Source: Nitrososphaerales archaeon TH5894 | GTDB lineage: Archaea; Thermoproteota; Nitrososphaeria; Nitrososphaerales; Nitrososphaeraceae | DNA: 6,435 bases | Direction: 5' to 3' | Assembly (NCBI GenBank): GCA_014523485.1 | Contig: JAATVK010000087.1 | Span: 1 to 6,435 of the forward strand | Shown: piece after piece, positions 1 to 5,030 of the stretch | Numbering within the stretch: position 1 is the first letter of the stretch | Layout: the number at the start of each line of letters is the position of its first letter | Position numbers and translations under genes: made by a program | Notes under the pieces: generated by a model | What the model was told of the DNA's origin: nothing | Database searches by the model: none | Seen by the model: the letters and a program-made list of their open reading frames with translations, nothing else

Positions 1-10
1 ATATTGTAGT

Positions 11-88
11 ATTGTCATAGTCTGGACATACTACTCTTCCTACTATAACCCACCAATCACCTATATTTATTATTCAGGCTATGACAAT
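11..88 (+). repeat. Palindrome unit 1
   Basis: The left arm at 11-26 pairs with the right arm at 73-88 over 16 uninterrupted positions: 14 Watson-Crick pairs plus U21-G78 and G25-U74. The loop is 46 bases and AT-rich with a C-rich stretch (CCCACCAATCACC). The right arm is followed by TAATTATTC, part of the trailer shared with the other units. Confidence 0.8.
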
Positions 89-245
89 TAATTATTCTCT
101 TACTAGAAATATTATTATAAAATTAATACAGATATTCAAAGTAAACAATAAGATCAAGAAATCAATATATGCAATTTCAATAACTAAATTATACCTTCAA
201 TCCATAAAAAAAGAAAAGAATCTAGGCAGATCAAATGATTCAAAA

Positions 246-317
246 GTCATAGTCTGGACCTATTTGTTATATATAAGCCAATTCACAAACCAGCACTAGA
301 TTGGTTCAGGCTATGAC
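246..317 (+). repeat. Palindrome unit 2
   Basis: The left arm at 246-260 pairs with 303-317 over 15 positions: 13 Watson-Crick pairs and G-U pairs at 253/310 and 257/306, the same two wobble positions as in unit 1. The 42-base loop is unrelated to that of unit 1. The right arm is followed by AATTAATTAATC. Confidence 0.8.
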
Positions 318-350
318 AATTAATTAATCTATTACTTTAACGATATACAC

Positions 351-370
351 TAAATTAAATTAAATTAAAT
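351..370. repeat. TAAAT microsatellite
   Basis: Four perfect tandem copies of TAAAT lie in the spacer between palindrome unit 2 and the orphan half-site. This is a simple AT-rich slippage repeat and no function is implied. Confidence 0.8.
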
Positions 371-380
371 AACTATTATT

Positions 381-391
381 GGCTATAACGA
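381..391 (+). repeat. Orphan right half-site, alternative partner of the unit 3 left arm
   Basis: GGCTATAACGATTAAAT matches the right-arm-plus-trailer pattern of the array but has no left arm before it. It is instead complementary to the left arm of unit 3: 381-389 pairs perfectly with 440-448, and the pairing extends to 391/438 with one G-U pair. That arm could therefore pair either upstream with this half-site or downstream with its own right arm. Confidence 0.55.
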
Positions 392-437
392 TTAAATATT
401 TTATTCTATATAACATATTACCAATCATACGTAGCAT

Positions 438-474
438 TTGTTATAGCCTGGCCAATATGTTCAGGCTATGGCAA
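438..474 (+). repeat. Palindrome unit 3
   Basis: The left arm at 438-451 pairs with 461-474 over 14 positions: 11 Watson-Crick pairs and three G-U pairs (441/471, 442/470, 451/461). The loop is only 9 bases, so this is the most compact hairpin of the set. AATTAATT follows. Confidence 0.75.
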
Positions 475-577
475 TTAATTTGTCTTAAATCATTATATAG
501 TATTTTCAGTTTTTCTATACTACCGAGTTGAGCCGGTTGTTAATTCATTTAGTCCAGAGATTCACACACATATACGT

Positions 578-633
578 ATTGCCATAGCCTTCTATTGTTA
601 TGATATATTTCCTTAGAAGGTTATGACTACAAT
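578..633 (+). repeat. Palindrome unit 4
   Basis: 581-594 pairs with 614-627, with one G-U pair (587/621) and one C-A mismatch (582/626). Allowing a TAC bulge at 628-630, ATT at 578-580 also pairs with AAT at 631-633. The tip is CTTCTA/TAGAAG instead of the CTGGA/TTCAG of units 1 and 2; both arms changed together and pairing is kept. The loop is 19 bases. Confidence 0.7.
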
Positions 634-716
634 CGATTAATTTATATCAAATTATTAAATAGAATATTTCTTTATTGATATTACCAACCCAATGGTATTC
701 AAAGGACTTGTGCATA

Positions 717-757
717 CATAGCCTTCTTGTATGGTGAACCCCTAGAAGAAGGCTATG
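717..757 (+). repeat. Palindrome unit 5
   Basis: 717-728 (CATAGCCTTCTT) and 746-757 are perfectly complementary over 12 bases, with a 17-base loop. This is the last recognisable copy. The downstream trailer is diverged but keeps TCTATTAC at 787-794, also seen after unit 2. Confidence 0.75.
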
Positions 758-760
758 GCT

Positions 761-998
761 TTAAGTTTTAAATAAATGAATATTGTTTCTATTACAAATT
801 TATCATTCAACAAAATGACTTTCCAACGATAACATTTGCTTGCTTAATTTCCAATAGAATATTATAAGCAAAATGCCTGTTTCCAAGTGAGAAATTCTTC
901 TTTGAAATGTTGAAAATAGAATTAGGAAAAAACCTTGATCATACTTCAATTGAGAATATGTTACCAAGTTAATCACTACTTAATGGATTTTTATTTAT
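761..998 (+). other. Gene-less stretch with a reading frame broken by one stop
   Basis: No complete gene is visible. On the plus strand one frame is open from 772 to 972 except for a single TAA at 865-867. The second half (868-969) reads AKCLFPSEKFFFEMLKIELG and onward and ends in a TAA at 970-972. In sequence this A+T-rich, about 65 codons with one stop is mildly unusual and may be a decayed gene. No family was recognised, there is no in-frame ATG before 907, and no promoter is clear, so coding is not claimed. Confidence 0.25.
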
Positions 999-1385
999 TT
1001 ATTTTGTTGATCTTTCTACTGCATCCAACCTTTCTGATAGCATAACGAGATAAGGTTCTATCTTATTGAATATCTCTGCTTTTTCATTATCTCTCTTTCG
1101 CCAATATGTGGATCCAGTATGTCCAATAAACCATTCCGAATAATCCGAGTAGCCTAAATCGGATATTGTAGTTTTTACAAAACGTCTGAATGAATGTAAG
1201 GTTCTCTTTCTTCTTATACTACTATTTTCATTTCGATTACTGCTATTATTATTACTATTACCTTCTTCTTTTGATCCCATACCATTTCTATCTAACGTCT
1301 TCTGAAATTGCAAAACAAGAGTATTGTAAACATTCTTTAGATGATTTGTAGGTTTAGAACTTATTTTATATTGCATAATCAACAA
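999..1385 (-). pseudogene. Tyrosine recombinase (integrase), C-terminal catalytic remnant
   Basis: This reads as the C-terminal part of a thaumarchaeal phage-type integrase, an enzyme that cuts and rejoins DNA at specific sites through a tyrosine-DNA bond. In the 128-residue frame the visible catalytic motifs are H64-S-F-R67 (HxxR box), G88-H89 and the likely nucleophile Y94 in GHTGSTYW. The tail EKAEIFNKIEPYL is typical of the family as recalled. An Asn/Ser-rich low-complexity stretch lies at residues 43-56. The N-terminal DNA-binding domain and the first catalytic Arg are missing: the frame is closed upstream by a stop at 1413-1415, and another gene diverges there. The frame given begins at TTG 1385; ATG at 1376 is an alternative. 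A full-length relative would be several hundred residues. It is most likely a remnant of an integrated element; a genuine short protein or one half of an att-split integrase cannot be excluded. Confidence 0.72.
1364..1370 (+). promoter_or_regulatory. TATA box of the 1392 gene
   Basis: TTTTATA is centred about 25 bases before the ATG at 1392, the spacing of an archaeal TATA box for a leaderless transcript. No Shine-Dalgarno sequence precedes the ATG. It lies inside the start region of the divergent integrase remnant. Confidence 0.5.
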
Positions 1386-1391
1386 TGGACA

Positions 1392-1589
1392 ATGACAAAT
1401 GAAAAATCTGGCTTATCTTTAATATTCAATGGAGACTCTCCTTTTAAAGATGGTCAACTCGAGACATCGGATGGACTTCCTGAAGGAGGAGCAATACCAA
1501 ATCTACCAGAAGCCCCACAAGAGTTTTCTCCAGGAGTTGATAAAGAACTAAAATCAAAAATTCAAAATCTGATGAAGGATAATATATAA
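1392..1589 (+). CDS. Small hypothetical protein, 65 aa
   Basis: No family was recognised. The predicted protein is acidic, soluble and rich in Gly, Pro and Glu in its middle part (residues 27-48, including LPEGGAIPNLPEAPQEF). It ends in a lysine-containing segment (KELKSKIQNLMKDNI) that could form a helix. It has no signal peptide, membrane segment or cysteine. The frame is open further upstream to an ATG at 1341, but ATG 1392 is preferred because a TATA box lies 25 bases before it and the extra N-terminal residues would overlap the integrase remnant. The composition is less A+T-biased than the surroundings, which supports coding. T-rich runs follow the stop codon. It diverges from the integrase remnant, so it may be cargo of the same former element; that is inference only. 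Confidence 0.5.
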   Translation: MTNEKSGLSLIFNGDSPFKDGQLETSDGLPEGGAIPNLPEAPQEFSPGVDKELKSKIQNLMKDNI

Positions 1590-1607
1590 AAATTAATTAT
1601 TTTCTTT

Positions 1608-1642
1608 ATCTATTTGATTTTCTTTTTTTATAATTATTTTTT
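1608..1642 (+). terminator. T-rich terminator after the 65-aa gene
   Basis: A pyrimidine-rich stretch ends in seven T (1623-1629), followed by six T (1637-1642), 20 to 50 bases after the stop codon at 1589. Archaeal transcription commonly ends at such T runs without a hairpin. The A+T-rich background lowers the certainty. Confidence 0.4.
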
Positions 1643-1694
1643 AATTTTATCGTTGTGAGTAATATTAATTTTTATTGTATTGGTATTAATTCAA

Positions 1695-1796
1695 AAATCT
1701 AAATTCAGACAAGAAGAGAGATAACTATATGATACTCGTGGTTGGAAATTTAAATTCAGACAAGAAGAGAGACAACTATATGATACTTGTAGATGG
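1695..1796. repeat. Two tandem copies of a 51-base direct repeat
   Basis: Copy 1 (1695-1745) and copy 2 (1746-1796) differ at five positions out of 51. The core AAATTCAGACAAGAAGAGAG is identical in both. The repeat length is a multiple of three. One plus-strand frame runs open from 1690 to the TGA at 1810-1812 and reads SDKKRDNYMILV twice. In that frame four of the five differences are silent. There is no start codon before the first copy, so this is either the tail of a decayed gene or a noncoding repeat ahead of the cyclase gene. Confidence 0.85.
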
Positions 1797-1799
1797 TAG

Positions 1800-1819
1800 T
1801 TATCAGCTCTGATTGATAA
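1800..1819 (+). terminator. Small hairpin after the direct repeat
   Basis: TTATCA (1800-1805) and TGATAA (1814-1819) form a 6-base-pair stem with an 8-base loop. It overlaps the TGA that closes the frame running through the direct repeat and lies upstream of the cyclase promoter. It is short and A+T-rich, so it may be chance. Confidence 0.25.
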
Positions 1820-1876
1820 ATTGAACCTATTTAATTTTTATCTCATTCCCATTCTATAATATTGTAAACTTAAATT

Positions 1877-1885
1877 AAAGTATAA
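1877..1885 (+). promoter_or_regulatory. TATA box of the cyclase gene
   Basis: AAAGTATAA is centred 25 bases before the TTG at 1906, with a purine-rich run just upstream where the TFB-binding element would lie. The spacing fits a leaderless transcript starting at the TTG and is the main support for that start codon. Confidence 0.5.
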
Positions 1886-1905
1886 CTACTTTTTACTAAT
1901 CAACA

Positions 1906-2769
1906 TTGCCTTCAGAGATAAAAACCAAAAGCACCAAACTCAAATCAGAACGTAAAGGAAATAGTAAAAAAAAGAAGGAGAAAAAAAAGGAAGTTGACAA
2001 CGTAAATGCAAAAATATTAAACAGAATAATCGGTAGTTCAACTAGAGAAAATGAAAGTGGAAAAGGTCAACTAGTGGATTTACAAACCTTATTCTCCCAA
2101 AGACAAGATCGCCTCTGGAAAGCATTAGAAGAACGGTATCAATATAATAGTTCAGTTCAACGCGGACAAGAATTTCTTCTTAATCATGTTAATTCAAAAG
2201 TAGAACTTGTTATTATGTACATAGATTTAGTAGGCTCAACTAAAATGAGCATGACATTACCAGTAGAACAGTTGGTAACAATAATGAGAGCATTTTCTCA
2301 TGAGATATCCTCAGTTGTAGAAAGTCATAATGGTTATGTTTTAAAATATGTTGGTGATGCAATAATTTCTTTTTTTCCTTGTGGTTTTAATAGATATCTT
2401 ATATCGGACAATTCTGTTCAATGTGCAAAATCAATGATCAATGTTATTAAAAATGGAATTAATCCAATATTAACCAAGCATGATTATCCGGAACTATCAG
2501 TTAAAATTGGAATAGATGAAGGAGAAAATGTTGTAGTTCAATATGGTTATGATAAAAGCTCGCTAATTGATATACTAGGATATAGCATGAATGTTGCAGC
2601 AAAGATAACTTCTTTAACTGCAGCAAACAAAATATCAGTAGGAAATGCAGTCCATAAATTATTACATCCTACCATACAATCAAAATTTGAATTATTATCT
2701 GTTGATCAAGGTTGGAAATATGTTGACCGTGAAACAGGTGAACTTTATAAAGTATTTACAATGCGATGA
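1906..2769 (+). CDS. Class III adenylate/guanylate cyclase-like protein
   Basis: The protein is 287 residues and soluble. Residues 1-30 are very basic (KKKKEKKK at 21-28) and probably disordered. Residues 31-98 are a helical linker. The class III nucleotide cyclase domain spans about 100-287. Such domains make cAMP or cGMP from ATP or GTP with two metal ions. Both metal-binding aspartates are present: D107 in YIDLVGST and D151 in KYVGDAI. K147 and D222 (IDILGY) fit the pair that selects adenine, and N229 is the expected transition-state asparagine. The usual arginine four residues later is K233 (MNVAAKI), so activity may be altered. The start is TTG 1906, because a TATA box lies 25 bases upstream and the first in-frame ATG is within the domain at residue 104. 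Related proteins are common in soil thaumarchaea as recalled; the downstream target of any cyclic nucleotide is unknown. Confidence 0.88.
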   Translation: MPSEIKTKSTKLKSERKGNSKKKKEKKKEVDNVNAKILNRIIGSSTRENESGKGQLVDLQTLFSQRQDRLWKALEERYQYNSSVQRGQEFLLNHVNSKVELVIMYIDLVGSTKMSMTLPVEQLVTIMRAFSHEISSVVESHNGYVLKYVGDAIISFFPCGFNRYLISDNSVQCAKSMINVIKNGINPILTKHDYPELSVKIGIDEGENVVVQYGYDKSSLIDILGYSMNVAAKITSLTAANKISVGNAVHKLLHPTIQSKFELLSVDQGWKYVDRETGELYKVFTMR

Positions 2770-2858
2770 TTATTTTGGTTTTAAACAAAAAATATCATAA
2801 TTATTATTATTATTAAAAAATTTATAAATTTGTATCTAAATAGTGTGGTTTTAACTAC

Positions 2859-2899
2859 TGCATTAGTATTTATCTAGAAATACTATAAATACAAATGCA
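2859..2899. terminator. Hairpin between convergent genes, flanked by a 7-base direct repeat
   Basis: TGCATTAGTATTTA (2859-2872) pairs with 2886-2899 over 14 positions with a single A-A mismatch, around a 13-base loop. TTAACTA occurs just outside on both sides (2851-2857 and 2903-2909). The structure lies between the 3' ends of the cyclase gene and the secreted-protein gene, where it could end transcription from both sides. The flanking direct repeats also fit a tiny palindromic insertion with a target duplication. Confidence 0.5.
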
Positions 2900-2957
2900 A
2901 TATTAACTAGATGATAATAAAAATATATGGGATTATTTTTTATTAATAAGATTTATT

Positions 2958-3251
2958 TTATGGACAGTAGTTACTTCCATCTTCTAATACCATACAATCC
3001 TCTTTTATATTCACATCTGTAGCATCAAGAAGAGTATTATTTGGATTACTAATGTTTGTATCATTTCTTATAATAGCACTATTATTATCTCCTATTTCTT
3101 TTTCAAATTCTTGAATTGTCTCAGGACCGGGATCTGCACTATTTGCAGGCTGTGCAACAGCAAAATTGATTCCATTCGTATATCCTACAAAGAGGAAAGA
3201 AGACACAACACTGACTAGTAATACTATTACTACATTAGTTGTTTTTATCAT
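2958..3251 (-). CDS. Small secreted protein with C-terminal cysteine pair
   Basis: The protein is 97 residues when started at ATG 3251. An N-terminal Sec-type signal runs from MIKTT through a hydrophobic core (VVIVLLVSVVSSFLFVG) to NFAVAQ, with likely cleavage after AVA. The mature part of about 64 residues is acidic and Asn/Asp-rich, with four N-X-S/T sequons (NNS, NDT, NIS, NNT) that archaeal surface glycosylation could use. Two cysteines, in EDCMV and NYCP near the C-terminus, could form a disulfide outside the cell. A TTG at 3257 would add two residues, but the TATA box is at the right distance from the ATG. No family was recognised and the function is unknown. It converges on the cyclase gene. 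Confidence that it is a gene is fairly high; no role is assigned. Confidence 0.72.
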   Translation of the reverse strand: MIKTTNVVIVLLVSVVSSFLFVGYTNGINFAVAQPANSADPGPETIQEFEKEIGDNNSAIIRNDTNISNPNNTLLDATDVNIKEDCMVLEDGSNYCP

Positions 3252-3271
3252 TACCAATGGTATAGAAGATT

Positions 3272-3281
3272 ATTATAAAAA
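3272..3281 (-). promoter_or_regulatory. TATA box of the secreted-protein gene
   Basis: Read on the minus strand this is TTTTTATAAT, centred about 25 bases before the ATG at 3251. The transcript would be leaderless. The position favours ATG 3251 over TTG 3257. Confidence 0.5.
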
Positions 3282-3673
3282 TTTTTCTAACTTATATCTC
3301 TTAATTCTACCAATAAATCAATTCTACTATATACAACATTTCAATATACAAAACTAAATCATTTTTATTAGATGATACTCAAAATTATACAATAAATTAT
3401 AATATTTTTTTTAAATAAACGAGGGACTTAATTATTTTGAAAAGGGTTAACTTTGATGATGATAGAGTTTATAATCTATCTAAATGGTATAACACTAATA
3501 ACATTATCGAAATAGAGAGAAATTAATATCTTAATTTTATATGACCTTTCTATGGACGAATTAATAAAATGAAAGTTTAATAATAATTCTAACTATTTGA
3601 TTGAAGATAGTTTAATAACTTCATAATACTCCATAAGGTTAAAATTTGCTTTTCTAGTATACAATTTTAGAAG
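3282..3673. other. AT-rich intergenic region, no gene seen
   Basis: This is the divergent upstream region of the secreted-protein and DUF962 genes. Both strands carry only short open stretches of up to about 40 codons without starts or recognisable protein. A TTAAAATTT at 3639-3647 could be the TATA box of the DUF962 gene, although it is centred about 31 bases before its TTG. No repeat or RNA gene was recognised. Confidence 0.5.
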
Positions 3674-3943
3674 TTGAAATTCAATTTACTCAAGGCTATT
3701 AAAAATACACACAGACATCCAATTAATATTATATTACATTGTATTGGATTACCACTCTATATTATTGGAATTTATATTATAATATTTTCCTTTTTGGATC
3801 CAAATAAACCTCTATTATATGGTATTATTTTATGGATGACCGCAATTAGTTTATTTATTTTTGGTCATATAATAGAACGCAATTTAAGAGCAATGACATT
3901 AGTTGTTATCTATAAATATTTGAGATCCTTTTTGCGGAATTAG
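3674..3943 (+). CDS. DUF962 / Mpo1-like small membrane protein
   Basis: The protein is 89 residues and matches the DUF962 (YGL010w/Mpo1-like) pattern. N-terminal H13-x-H15-P with N18 is followed by H22-C-I-G25-L-P at the head of a first hydrophobic segment (about 19-40). A second hydrophobic segment (about 47-64) leads into G64-H65-I-I-E68-R-N70. In yeast, Mpo1 is an iron-dependent dioxygenase in fatty-acid alpha-oxidation that uses conserved histidines; whether archaeal members do this is not known. The spacing of the His and GHxxE motifs is what identifies the family. The start is TTG 3674, since a TAG stop lies two codons upstream at 3668-3670. There is no Shine-Dalgarno sequence. The gene stands alone and converges on the dehydrogenase gene. 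Confidence 0.78.
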   Translation: MKFNLLKAIKNTHRHPINIILHCIGLPLYIIGIYIIIFSFLDPNKPLLYGIILWMTAISLFIFGHIIERNLRAMTLVVIYKYLRSFLRN

Positions 3944-4001
3944 AACTAAAATTTAATACAATAAAATATTTTAATTTGAAAAATTGTTAAAATCTAAATA
4001 G

Positions 4002-4020
4002 ATTTTCCTTTGTTTTTTTA
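4002..4020 (+). terminator. T-rich terminator after the DUF962 gene
   Basis: A pyrimidine-rich stretch ends in seven T (4013-4019), about 60 bases after the stop codon at 3943, in the gap between the two convergent genes. It is a typical archaeal T-run terminator, with the usual doubt in A+T-rich DNA. The rest of the gap (3944-4175) shows no gene. Confidence 0.4.
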
Positions 4021-4175
4021 ATAAGCAATATTATATTTATATTTAATACAATGAATAGATTATAATAAAAATAATATCATTATATATGAATATAAGTTTT
4101 CATAATTTACTTATTTCTTTCTTATAATATTAAACATTTTGATTATATTATAATTAATATACATATTTTTTTTGA

Positions 4176-5030
4176 TTACCTTAAAAACCCTTTTTTTTCA
4201 AAGAATCCTTCTTTAACCCAGTTTTCAAATTCTTTATCGGATCTTTTTTTTCTGGCCTCATTGATGGATTTAGCATCATCTCCTACGGCATATCTTATTT
4301 CCGGATTATCAGAGGTTACTGCTTCTAAAATTACATCAGCTACTATTTTTGTAGGAAAAGCATATTGTAACATTGGCAAAAATGCTTCAAATATTTTCTG
4401 TGTAATTGGCTGATATGGAGATTTTGGATCGGTTAGCGAATTTTTAGACATTTTTATATTTTCATAAAAATTTGATTTTATTACACCTGGTTCTATCAAG
4501 ATTACCTTAATCCCAAAATCTTCTAGTTCATACCTAATAGATTCAGAAAATCCTTCTACTGCAAATTTACTACTTACATATGCTGAATTCAAAGGAATAG
4601 CCATTTTACCAACTATTGAGCTTAAATTCACGATAATACCTTTCCTTTGTCTTCTCATAATAGGTAAAACTTCTTTTGTTACTCTAATTAACCCAAAAAA
4701 ATTAGTTTCAAATTGTTCCTTAAATTCTTCGATTGATAGGTCTTCAACTGCTCCTGCAATATTATTACCTGCATTGTTAACTAAAACATCAATTCTACTA
4801 GTTTCTTGAACTATTTCATTTATTGCATTTTTTATTGAATGGTCATCAGTGACGTCGAGTTTAATGATTTTAAGATCAATATTTTCTTTTTCGGCTACTT
4901 CTTTTAATTTATTACCTTTATCGGTATTTCTCATAGTAGCATATGTTTTAAAGCCTTTTTTAGCTAATAAAATTGAAGTTTCGTATCCTATACCTGAAGA
5001 GCACCCGGTAATTATTGCAACTTGTTTCAA
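4176..5030 (-). CDS. Short-chain dehydrogenase/reductase (classical SDR)
   Basis: The protein is 284 residues, cytoplasmic, with a Rossmann fold that uses NAD(P)H to oxidise or reduce an alcohol/carbonyl group. All classical motifs are intact: T8-G9-C-S-S-G13-I-G15 for the cofactor, D59-V as the adenine contact, N85-N-A-G88, N110, S138, the catalytic Y151-V-S-S-K155, and P181-G182. R34 after the second strand suggests preference for NADPH. The C-terminal part (about 185-284), which sets substrate specificity, resembles enzymes of the retinol/17-beta-hydroxysteroid dehydrogenase type, but the substrate cannot be told from sequence. The start is TTG 5030: it leaves the usual few residues before the first strand, a stop lies in frame at 5052-5054, and there is no ATG before residue 33. 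A TATA-like TTAAATT (5054-5060, minus) is about 27 bases upstream. The gene stands alone. Confidence 0.92.
   Translation of the reverse strand: MKQVAIITGCSSGIGYETSILLAKKGFKTYATMRNTDKGNKLKEVAEKENIDLKIIKLDVTDDHSIKNAINEIVQETSRIDVLVNNAGNNIAGAVEDLSIEEFKEQFETNFFGLIRVTKEVLPIMRRQRKGIIVNLSSIVGKMAIPLNSAYVSSKFAVEGFSESIRYELEDFGIKVILIEPGVIKSNFYENIKMSKNSLTDPKSPYQPITQKIFEAFLPMLQYAFPTKIVADVILEAVTSDNPEIRYAVGDDAKSINEARKKRSDKEFENWVKEGFFEKKGFLR

Larger units (their letters stand above)
11..757 (+). repeat. Array of five related imperfect palindromes plus an orphan half-site
   Basis: Five inverted repeats lie in the same orientation at 11-88, 246-317, 438-474, 578-627 and 717-757, with a lone right arm at 381-391. 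The left arms resemble TTGTCATAGCCTGG and the right arms TCAGGCTATGACAA. The loops differ in length (46, 42, 9, 19 and 17 bases) and in sequence. Right arms 1-3 are followed by AATTAATT; the orphan and unit 4 carry looser versions (ATTAAAT, GATTAATT) and unit 5 does not. Several right arms then run into an AT-rich stretch with CTATTAC or TATTACC (for example 418-422, 681-685, 787-794), so the unit is larger than the palindrome and asymmetric. Neighbouring units are most alike: 1 and 2 share the CTGGA/TTCAG tip, 3 is intermediate, and 4 and 5 have CTTCT/AGAAG. This fits tandem duplication with divergence. No gene of this stretch can be defended. The function is unknown: a structured RNA array, recombination sites or a decayed mobile element are all possible. 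Confidence 0.8.

Noticed and set aside
81..299. 72-codon plus-strand open frame
   Set aside because: It begins inside the right arm of palindrome 1 and runs through the left arm of palindrome 2. Its composition is Ile/Lys/Asn-rich as expected from A+T-rich noncoding DNA, and no family was recognised.
11..757. CRISPR array
   Set aside because: The repeats are palindromes with variable loops and irregular spacing (about 140 to 235 bases), not short identical repeats with uniform spacers, and no cas gene is present.
11..757. Classical integron attC sites
   Set aside because: The arms lack RYYYAAC/GTTRRRY cores and no cassette genes lie between them; only the general layout is similar, so it is kept as a hypothesis in the findings.
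3166..3357. 63-codon plus-strand open frame
   Set aside because: It is antisense to the signal peptide of the secreted-protein gene and its promoter; the minus-strand protein is clearly the better reading.
3453..3520. TGATGATGA resembling box C of a C/D guide RNA
   Set aside because: No box D (CTGA) or internal boxes at the right distance, and no terminal stem.
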